64,000 nucleotides of DNA from Cryoendolithus antarcticus. Lineage: Eukaryota; Ascomycota; Dothideomycetes; Cladosporiales; Cladosporiaceae. The stretch spans positions 186,001-250,000 of the forward strand of contig NAJO01000020.1 in assembly GCA_002077065.1 (NCBI GenBank), read 5' to 3'. A program made the position numbers and the translations under genes. Below the pieces are notes generated by a model, which worked only from the letters and a program-made list of their open reading frames with translations, had not been told where the DNA came from and did no database searches. This document shows, piece after piece, positions 55,900-64,000 of the stretch; the stretch's first letter is position 1, and every line of letters starts with the position of its first letter.

Positions 55900-58577
55900 G
55901 ACTGTCGCACGGTCGAAGGGCGCAAGTTTTGATGGGTTGTACCGCTGAAGGAATCGTCAGCTGGTGCTATCAAGAAACCGAGGTGTGGGAGGGGCAGGGA
56001 CTGACTGTTGACTGCAGAGTACTGGGCCACGTCGATTGCACCAACACTACGTGACTGTAAGGACTGCGTTATTGCCCACCTCATTCTGTGGCTTGATCGA
56101 TGACCAAGTGCGACGCCAAGGCTTTGTATCTTGCGACTTCATCGCTGGATACACTCCACTACCTTGCTGCCTAAGCACAGCATCCCGGGTCCTGGACAAA
56201 CTGCAGATTGTGTTGCTTCCGCGCCTGCGGTGGCCATCTTCCCCTGCCGCGCGGCGAGAGTGCCGGAAGTATCCCCGACTATGACTAGAGGAGAATGAAG
56301 CAAGCAAAGAGATGGTGGGACGTGAGTGCTACCTTAGTAGACTGCGAAGTTTGTCTGTGGTATGCGAAGTGCCGGACTAGGCTCGTAGACAGTCAAGCGC
56401 GATGATCAAGAACTCACGGTACTCATGCTATTTTCAATTGCATCTCGTGTGCTGTTGACTAGGACCAGCGTTTTGTGTGCAATGCTCTAGAGGCATCAGC
56501 CGTGTACGTACATTCGGGGGTACATGTCGACAAACGCTCCGCATAACCGAATTCGAGAAATGCTTCAATCCTAGAATTGACCTGCGCGTTCCAGAATCAA
56601 CAGCATTCCTAGCAGTCGGTAGTAGGGCACCGGGCGACGGTGTCTGCCACCACTACTGTTCCTGAGTGTACATATGTGGTTTGCTTATGCGGAATCAGCC
56701 CTTGATCATGTGCCTTCACCGCTCTTTCGGTGGCTTTTCCAATGCATCCGGTAAGCTTGGTTTGGGGTAAAGTTTGTAAATGGACTCGAAATTCCTGTGC
56801 GTTGTGATGTGTCTCTTGTCCTGTTAGGCAATATCATTTTGCAATGCATTCGGTACGACAGTGCTATAATGCGGAAATCTTTACTACACGAGTCGTGTAC
56901 AATGAGTAACGGAAGGCTCCCAGGATCGACCCGTTCGTTGTTCCACGCAAGTAACATGGGTCGGCGCGGCAGTCGGCTCATGCATGTCTTCGGGTCGGCA
57001 GTTTTCGTCGACGCGGGAGAATTTCTCTTAGCTACCGTCAACGCATGAACGCTGCAATTGGCAAGGTACGAGGCCATTGTTGCACAGGTGATGCCTGAAC
57101 GTTTGTGCTACTATCAACGGTATTGTGTTTAACCATCTAGTACATGCATCGAGTAAAAGTGGACGACGAACCACGCTCCGTCTGAAGATCCCTCGGACCA
57201 CGCCATCAGACCGCCTCTTCCCGCACCGCTTGCCAGCGCATAACCCTCTCTACACTCGCGAACCTAAACTCCGCTCACGATCCCTCTGCAGCACCATCAG
57301 CAAGCTAAGCGCAAGCGAGACCATCTACTGACTGACAGCGCGGCCCTACCTCGCCATTGAGAACCTGCCCCGCTGTCATGCGTTACCTCAATAGTGCTGA
57401 TGATGGGGGCCCCATCTACGTATATATATCCTTTCGCTGCCACGTAGGTACGACGCTGCACCAGAGCGGGTCTGTATGCAGGAGCATGCAAGTATCCGCA
57501 CATAGACTGCGCTACAGCGTCGTCTCGCACGAAGCGCAATTGCGCTCGCTCTCGTCCTTTTTAAACTTCCCTTCGCTTTCTCTCTGGTGTCGCTGAGAGA
57601 GCTGGAAGTCGTAACGACTTACGATCGCGTTGCTTACGGCGTTTGTTTGCTTGCTGGAACGCGATAGTAATTAATATTCGAGACCAGGGAAGACCGCGGC
57701 GAGTGCGCGAGCGACGTGGGCATTGGGCTGCAAGGACGAGGCTGGTTTGCTGGACGTGCTGGACATGAACAGTGCATGAGCAATACACCACCCACGACGT
57801 CAGCACCTACGAGGAAGTTTTCACGACACGGCGACACTGTTGCCAACACCATGCGCTTTCATTTCCGCAATAGTCACCGTCCAGCCACCTCAGCTTACTG
57901 TGATGAGGATACCGCGAAATTCGAAACGTCGTCCTGCATCAGCCATTGGCCAAGTGAGCGGCGAATAGCAGAGGCGCAACTACCCAAACCGCTACTTAAA
58001 AGACTGGCGCACGTGAATACAGATTGTTCGCCCTAGCGCTTGCCGAAGCTGTCGGCTGTCACTACCCATTGGACATCGCTTCTGTGGAGGTTGGTCGTGC
58101 TGGGCAGCGGACTGAACTGCGCTGTTGCGCCCGCTGGCATAGACTCGAAGTCTCGGCTCTGCACGGAGTAGGCACCAAATCACGCCTCTCTATTTGGGAC
58201 ACTCTTATCTACTGTATCCTCGGATACCTTCAACCGCACTTCGTCGAAACTCCTTGACTTCACATCGCTCTCTTGCACCCTGCATTGTCCTCAGTACGTG
58301 AGCCGTCAGTCAGATCCGTTCACTGCAAGTTGGATTCCTACTCATAGGATCAGCTGTGTAGCAGACAACAATCGCTTCTCCGGCATTGAGTCTCGAACCT
58401 CACTTGCAAGCAGGGCAGAGAAAGGGTTTCAACTTGTGTTCTGTTATACAGAACGCAGAAGACTCCTGTCGAGATCAACACAGACTCTTCTCGCCGAGTC
58501 AAAGCAGCAGAGAGACTTACCGCATCCCAGGAGGCTGTGACGGTGCTACATCACCGCTGGGCAACCTCCCTACCCTA
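55900..58577. other. Long intergenic region upstream of the 14-3-3-like gene
   Basis: About 2.7 kb. ORFs are all short with no domains. A TATATATA-type tract occurs near 57420-57428 and pyrimidine-rich sequence near 57555-57590, which may mark an independent transcription start. From 58386 the 14-3-3-like frame is open with an upstream in-frame ATG; the conserved start is 58578. Confidence 0.4.
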
Positions 58578-60446
58578 ATGGCCGTGTCCCAAATCGAAGA
58601 AAAGATCTTGGGACAACTTGCAAGGCTTTCTGAACCCTCAAACCCGTTGCTCTCAGCATCACTCTACCAAGTCTTAGGTTTGTCGATACTGCTATCCCGC
58701 AAGTTGTTCCGAGCAAGGAAGGTACGCAAGCTGGACATCACTCGCGACACCAAGTCACTGCAGCTTTACCATCACATCATTTGGCTCGCAAGAGAAGGGC
58801 TTTCGATCGTCGAAGTGTACATCCTCCCCTTCTGCCAGAATGGCGAATCAGGTCCCGAGTGCCATGTCATGGCCGCGAAGCTACGAGCGTCGTTCTACCA
58901 CATCTTCTGCACCTTTCACAACAATCCGCCGATCAATGCCGTTAAGTCTGGATCTAGCGGCTCTGACAATTCACCCGAGAGTGATCGGTCGAAAAAGAGC
59001 ACCACGTCGCAGCGCCAGCGAGGCTCGAAAGGGTCACCACAGGATGGCAAGGAGAGTAGTCGACCGCGCAAGACGAGCAAGTCGGGAAACGCGTTTCGCG
59101 ATGCGATCCCGTCGATGACATCCGATACATCGTATGTGACGAATCCGTACGCCTCGCCGATGTCACCGCCACCAGGGGGAGCGCTGCCAGCCGTCCCAAC
59201 AGAGTTTCGCAAGACACCTACGCATCCTCCCGGCCTAGCGCCGATCACTTTGTCCTCTCCGCAAGCCGCAGCCTCTTTCTTACTACCGCCGTTGAATTTC
59301 GTGCCCATGGCACGCGGCTACTTTGGGACGGCTCACGATCTAGCGACTACCCTCCTACCAGCGGCTCACGCACTGCGGCTGTCTATCAGTCTCGAGAACG
59401 CAGTCTTTCTCTGGGACTGCGAAAAGTCGCCCGACGCCTCACGACGCCTAGCCCGTCACTCCATCACGGCAGTCTACGCCTCAGCCGAAGGTCTCGATGA
59501 CGAAGAGTTCGCAGACGCCTCAGCTTTGGTCCAAGCGTTGGGTGGGATCGTTCGAAGAGGCTCAGCAGACTCGACACCGCGTGCGCCATCGAATCCGACA
59601 ATGCCACCGGCCGTCCCGAGGAAACCAGTCCCGTCCTCAATCCCTCGCCCTTCGCCGGGACCGATAGACCGCACCATTGCGCTGTCTCCACCTCAATCGC
59701 AGACATCAATAGCTGGCTCCGCATCCAACAAACGCCCTCGCGCGGCGCTCTCACAACCTCTTTATCTCCCTCGAGGCACGCCAGATCGCTTGTCCACGGT
59801 ACCAGAAGACCCGTCCCAAGAAGCCAGTGAGCGTGACACCACTGCTCCGACCACGCTATCACCACCAGTCAGCAGACTAAGTAGCCGAAGTCGCACAGGC
59901 GCCAGCAAGATCGGCCGCGCGAGCAGTAGTGGCAGCGAAGGCAAAGCAGCTAAAAGGAGACTAGTAGAGGCCGCAGAGCTGGAAGTAGAGAGACGTAGCG
60001 CTGCAGGCGGCAGCCAAAGGAGCGGAAGCAGGGGCAGTCGAGTGCCGACGCCCAGCGAAGGTTACGTGAGGACTGTCGCTCCAGGCGATGGAGACGGTGG
60101 TGGAGGCACGAGTAAGCCAGACGGGTGAGCGCATGGCGATCCCCGCGACGAGTTGAACGCCTTACCGACATATCCTCGCAGTGCGCCGTCATCCACCTCG
60201 CCAAATGGGTCGAGAGCTTCTACAGTACCGTCAACTTCAAGAAACAAGGCAGCGGCACTGACACCTCTGATCACTACCGCCAGATTGCCTGCTGGAAGTA
60301 CACAGACTATGAAGCTCGAAGATCCAGTCCGACAAGCCGAGCGCGATCGTAGAATCGCGGTAATTAAGGCGTTGGAGATTCTAGCTTCGTCGTCGAGTCA
60401 ACGATTCACTGAAGCTCAATGGGGGATGAGGGCGCAACATGAGTAA
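58578..60446 (+). CDS. Divergent 14-3-3-like protein with split domain and long tail
   Basis: Exon 1 is 58578-60124, a 57-nt intron is 60125-60181 (GTGAGC...CAG), exon 2 is 60182-60446; 603 aa. Without splicing the frame stops at 60128; the splice joins a continuous, charged C-terminus (MKLEDPVRQAERDRRIAVIK). Residues 1-118 resemble 14-3-3 helices A-E (SNPLLSASLYQVLGLSILLS, CHVMAAKLRASFYHIFCTFH). Residues 119-240 are a Ser/Pro/Lys-rich insert. Residues 241-328 match helices G-I: GTAHDLATTLLPAAHALRLS, AVFLWDCEKSPDASRRLARH, ADASALVQALGGIV. By my own alignment the phosphopeptide contacts Arg127, Tyr128 and Asn173 of classical 14-3-3 are His, Ile and Glu, so it may not bind phosphoserine. The last 275 residues are disordered, rich in Ser, Pro and Arg. 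An in-frame ATG at 58386 is possible. Partners unknown. Confidence 0.78.
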
Positions 60447-60752
60447 GGCCAATAACATGGCCAGAGATTGGGATAGAAATGTGTATGAGTAGGAACTAGA
60501 GTTTGTAGCACATGGTGGGAGGATCCAAGGGACTGTATATACCCAGTGAAGAAAGTAGCACGGAAACAACGTATGAGAAGATGCATACACAGCATACAAG
60601 TATCATCGTAAGGGTCTGTCAGAGGTCTTCGCAGGTCCTACCTGGCCATGTTTAGCTTCCCTCGAGTCTCGAAGTATCTCCCATCTCGCAGTTCATCAGG
60701 GCTTGTCTCCTCCGCCCGAACACTACATCTCCCTCAAACCACAATCACCCTC
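60447..60752. other. Convergent spacer
   Basis: Between the 14-3-3-like gene and the SOD-like gene; both end here. Nothing else recognised. Confidence 0.4.
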
Positions 60753-63030
60753 TCACAAAACAGCCCATCCCACGCCCACAACCCCCACCAATCCTCCCAA
60801 CACCGATCCTCCCACCCTCAGCGCCCCTGTCGCCGCAGCCTTGAAAGCCGTAGTAGTGCTCGTCGTCAACGGCGTCACAGAGACCACCGTCGTCGTCACG
60901 CTCTGTCTCATAGAAGTCACAGAGCCCTTCGTGCTCGTCAGGGTAGTCGTCGATTGGTAGCTAGTGCTAAGAATAGTGGTAGGGCCTGTGGGAGTGTTAG
61001 TATCTGCGCGAGCTTTGAGCTTCGCGTCCGCCGCTGGAGAGTTGTCGGCTGGTAGTGGATCGTCTGCAGCTGGAGGGTCGTCTGCTGGTGGGTTATCTGC
61101 GGGAGGATCGTCTGCTGGAGGCGGGTTGTCGGCTGGTGGTGCGTCGACTGGTGGTACATCAGCGAGTGGCGCGTCGGCCATGGGGAGTGCTTCGACGATG
61201 GGCGCGAGCGACGACGTGACTAGCTCGAGAGTGCTTGTGATTGGCAGCACGGTCGACATGACTGCTGGTACAACGCTTGTCTGCACCTCGCTCAAGATCG
61301 AGGTGATGATGCCGACGGTACCGGACCCGGTGATGGTCGATGTCCAGCCTGAAGCCGTAGGGCCGTTGGAGCTCGTACCAGTGATAGTTGAAATCCAGAC
61401 AGAAGCTGCAGCTTTTGGTGCGATTGTATAGGTAGATGTCAACTCGTTTGTGGTCGGGACACTGCCAGAAGAGGTCAAGGTCGAGGTGTGTCTGTCTGTT
61501 ACCTCGCTTGTGGAAGGGTGGACGTCTGTCATTGTGACGGTCATTACGACCACAGTCGGCACCTGGCTCGTCGAAGTGATCGTGAGCGTGACTGGCGAGA
61601 CGGTCAGGGTCGTAGTCTCAATCACAGTCGATGTGGGTAAGGTGGTGTACTGCGTGATCGTGGAAGGCGGCGTTGAGGATGGCGATGACGGACTGACGAT
61701 CTTGACCAGGGTCTCGACAGGGACAGCGACGGTAAATGTCACCACTGAAGGTGAGTTTGTAGAAGAGTGCCCAGGGCGCGAGACAGTCGAGTAGATCGTA
61801 GATCCAGATGGAGCCGTGGCCCCAGATCCAATCGGAACAGTCCTCGTGATGACCTCCTCAGAGACAGTTGTAATCACCACGGCCGTCGGAACAGTACTTG
61901 GAGACATCGTAACAGTCGATCCGGGTACGGATCTTGAGCCGTTGGCAAGCAGTATAGTCGACATCACGACGACAGCCAATGTGGGCGATTCGCTCGCGAC
62001 TGCAGGTTTGGGCGCCACAGTCTTGGAGATAGTGATGATCTCCACAGACGGACTAGCAGCACTCGTCGAGCTCGCTCCCGGCAGTGTGACCGTAACGTCA
62101 CTCACACCAGTCTGTCCTGAACCAACCGGCACAGTCGATGACACCACAACACCCAAGTTCTGAGTATTGGTTGGCGAACCCTGATCCTTTGGCGGAGGCG
62201 TACTCGACGACACGATCGAACCGAACGATCCAGTTGGCGATCGACCCGACCCACCAGTACCCTACACCGATGTCGAGCTCCCAGACCCGCCACCTGAAAC
62301 CGTAGGAGGACCAGCGACAGAAATAGGACGCGAAGAAGTAGAAGAATGCGGAGAAGGCGCAGCACCATTGGAGAACGTACCCTGGATCGTGAAGTTGGCG
62401 CAAGTAATGCGCGTCCTGTTCGCGTAGTGGACTACGATGCTGCGGTTGCCGACGAAAGCCGGCGTGTCGGGCGTGGTGGAGAGGTAGAGATCGGCGTAGC
62501 TGGGCGTGTACTATCAGCAAAATGTCGGCATCAGAGCATGTTGCTAAAGTTTTACTCACTTCCGAGAGTAGCTCGGACCAGACATCTTGCCATGCTTGCC
62601 AGCCAGATCACCTACCTGACACTTCTGCTCTTGCGCCGGGTCACAGGGCGGTGACTCGGTGGCGGCGTACGGATCGAGATGAGCGCCGGTGGACGAGCAG
62701 TTGTGGTCTGCAGCAACTGGGAACTCGTGGATGTGGTACACTAGAAAACAGACATCAATATCATGCATTGCTATAGTTGAAAAGGGTCGGGAATTCGGTA
62801 CTGAAAGGCCCTCCATCACTCGGCAACCCTGAAATCGACACCTGGACATTTGCGCCTGTGGCGTTGGAGTTCGTGTTGACGATCACCGCACCGCGGACTG
62901 AAGTGTTATTGCGGTCCGGGAGAGTGGCGATGTAGGAGACGCCGACGACGTTGTTGGTGATGACTGGCGTATCGCCGGCGAGGGCGAAAGGCAGTGCCAG
63001 GAGGCCGATGATCGAGGTTGAGAAACGCAT
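60753..63030 (-). CDS. GPI-type Cu-only superoxide dismutase-like surface protein, with an internal in-frame TAG
   Basis: Secreted SOD of the fungal SOD4/5 type. Exons: 63030-62802, 62740-62560, 62499 onward. Signal peptide MRFSTSIIGLLALPFALAG. Cu ligands His79 and His81 (YHIHEF), His97 (GAHLDPY) and His161 (VVHYAN) are present with the Cys91-Cys170 pair, while the two Zn histidines of Cu/Zn-SOD are replaced (CQVGDL) and the electrostatic loop is missing, hence Cu-only. In exon 3 the frame meets TAG at 62264-62262 after GSGSSTSV (215 aa). Downstream it stays open for 502 codons to TGA at 60753: a Thr/Ser/Val mucin-like stalk, Pro-Ala-Asp repeats and a hydrophobic end (LRVGGSVLGGLVGVVGVGWA) typical of a GPI signal. 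A GTGTAG...CAG intron at 62267-62181 (87 nt, in frame) would remove the stop and give 689 aa. So it is either a truncated gene or an alternatively spliced one. Confidence 0.75.
61024..61180 (-). repeat. Pro-Ala-Asp coding repeat in the stalk
   Basis: Imperfect tandem units encoding PPADN/PPADD-like steps (about ten, some ADAPL/DVPP variants) within the stalk of the SOD-like protein, read on the minus strand. Likely variable in length between strains. Confidence 0.65.
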
Positions 63031-63490
63031 CGTGCGTGAGGTCGTTGTAGGTGTCGTGGTCTGATGAGAAGCCGCGGGATTGAGGTGAAGGTCGAGGTCT
63101 CGAAGGAATGTAGATGATGTCAAGGGGATAATACAGCGAGCGTGGATCTCGCCAGCTGTGAAGTAGTGTTGGGGTAGGCTGAGCAGGAGGATGTAGTGAT
63201 GAGGATGAGTGGCAAATGAAATGGGTGCAAAGAGTGAAAGTGGATAGGAAGACGTGGACTTAGTTTGCTGTCGTGGCTTTGCTCGTGTGTTGTGATGCAG
63301 GTGTCACAGCAGGAGCGTACCTGCAGCCCTGAGACCACGTGCGACGCTCGTGGCGGCAGGCACGAAAGCACAAGCTATAAACAGTCAGCCACGACTCGTG
63401 TGTATTACTGACGAGTATCACTCGGTGGGCCCTGGTGTCGATGTAATGGACCTTCATTGTAGTGGCTGGTCCCACTGACTTGCCCATCAC
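63031..63490. other. Upstream region of SOD-like gene
   Basis: About 460 bases between TSC10 3' end and the SOD-like start; the first part is its promoter and leader. No other gene seen. Confidence 0.4.
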
Positions 63491-64000
63491 TCACTTCTCC
63501 TCCCCATCTGCCTTTCCCAGCCCCGTCTCCCTCCCATACTTCCAAACCTTGCCCTCCATATCCGGCACAATAAACGCGTACGCAACACCCACAACCCACC
63601 CCAAAACCGTATCCCACACAACCCGATTTCTCGGGCTCCCTCCTAGCATCCCGGCCCTCATAAGATGCCCCAGCCAATTCGTTGTGATGAGATAGCCTCC
63701 AGCCTCAAGTGCCTTCACAGCAATAGCCGCGACTTCGTCTTCGCTCTGCACCGGGTCGCCACTCTCGAGAATGGCAGTGACGGGGTGCTTGGTTCGATTT
63801 TCTGTGATGCGGCCGGGGGATTCGATCGTACCTGGAAGGATGAGGTGGACCGCGATATCCCGCTCAGGCGCTGAAGCACGAATCTCCCGATCCGGAGACT
63901 GCCTCGCGCCGTTATAGAGATTCAGCTCCGACTTCAGATTATCCGCCAACGACCTCATGGCAGCTTTAGGCGGCGAGTAAGGCGTATACCCCGCCACACC
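63491..64000 (-). CDS. TSC10: 3-ketodihydrosphingosine reductase, C-terminal part (gene continues beyond window)
   Basis: NADPH-dependent short-chain dehydrogenase of the endoplasmic reticulum that reduces 3-ketosphinganine in sphingolipid synthesis. Only the last ~170 residues are in the window; the minus-strand start lies beyond 64000. The catalytic Y-x3-K is seen in AGYTPYSPPKAAMRSLADNL, followed by KSELNLYN and VHLILPGTIESPGRITENRT, features of the KDSR/Tsc10 branch. ALEAGGYLITTNWLGHLMRA and a hydrophobic segment (VLGWVVGVAYAFIVPD) near the C-terminus fit the membrane-anchoring end. The very 3' end is G-rich on the sense strand. Confidence 0.88.
   Translation of the reverse strand, partial: GVAGYTPYSPPKAAMRSLADNLKSELNLYNGARQSPDREIRASAPERDIAVHLILPGTIESPGRITENRTKHPVTAILESGDPVQSEDEVAAIAVKALEAGGYLITTNWLGHLMRAGMLGGSPRNRVVWDTVLGWVVGVAYAFIVPDMEGKVWKYGRETGLGKADGEEK

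Noticed and set aside
57418..57430. TATA-like tract as a promoter
   Set aside because: No gene start within 1 kb on either strand; cannot be tied to a transcript.
58386..58577. Possible 64-residue N-terminal extension of the 14-3-3-like protein
   Set aside because: Open and ATG-initiated, but unlike 14-3-3 N-termini; the ATG at 58578 starts directly at the first helix.
61450..62163. Plus-strand Val/Thr/Gly-rich ORFs of about 115 codons
   Set aside because: Mirror image of the Ser/Thr/Val stalk coding on the minus strand; no start context or domain.

Overview
The window looks like chromosomal DNA of a filamentous ascomycete, most probably a dothideomycete of the Capnodiales/Mycosphaerellales kind (inference). 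The grounds are the gene set (Zn2Cys6 regulators, an Iec1-type INO80 subunit, a MIX23/Cid2 protein, a GPI-anchored Cu-only SOD-like protein, an AA12-type quinoprotein), short GT-AG introns of mostly 50-60 nt, roughly balanced base composition, and dense genes on both strands. No transposon, CRISPR array or bacterial operon was seen.

Layout. 1-7 kb: 3' part of CAF40/Rcd1, a CorA-like transporter, a GNAT acetyltransferase broken by one in-frame stop, and MIX23. 7-17 kb: DNA ligase I (with a cell-cycle MCB site in its promoter), an SV2/SVOP-like MFS transporter, a Zn2Cys6 factor, and ERB1 divergent from it. 17-30 kb: an Iec1-like C2H2 factor, a pyridoxal-reductase-like AKR, a GPI-anchored PQQ sugar dehydrogenase, an F-box protein, a D-2-hydroxyacid dehydrogenase and a second Zn2Cys6 factor. 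30-42 kb: LSM8, a type II haloacid-dehalogenase-like HAD protein, CHD1, eIF3h and a tRNA-Ile(AAU)-like locus with a disrupted acceptor stem. 42-54 kb: a third Zn2Cys6 factor, a basic hypothetical protein, an unlisted 98-residue protein with a duplicated motif, and a PMC1-type Ca2+-ATPase. 54-64 kb: a 71-residue Cys/His protein, a divergent 14-3-3 protein whose domain is split by a long disordered insert, a Cu-only SOD-like cell-surface protein with an internal stop before its mucin stalk, and the C-terminal half of TSC10.

Most genes are unrelated housekeeping functions (mRNA decay, replication, ribosome assembly, chromatin, translation initiation, splicing, sphingolipid synthesis, calcium) and do not form a pathway cluster. 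The items most worth a second look are the split 14-3-3 protein, the SOD-like gene whose in-frame TAG lies inside a possible 87-nt (3n) retained intron, a repeated C-rich to G-rich strand skew that appears to restart at introns, and the interrupted tRNA-Ile-like locus. All exon boundaries were derived by eye from reading frames and GT/AG sites; there was no transcript evidence.
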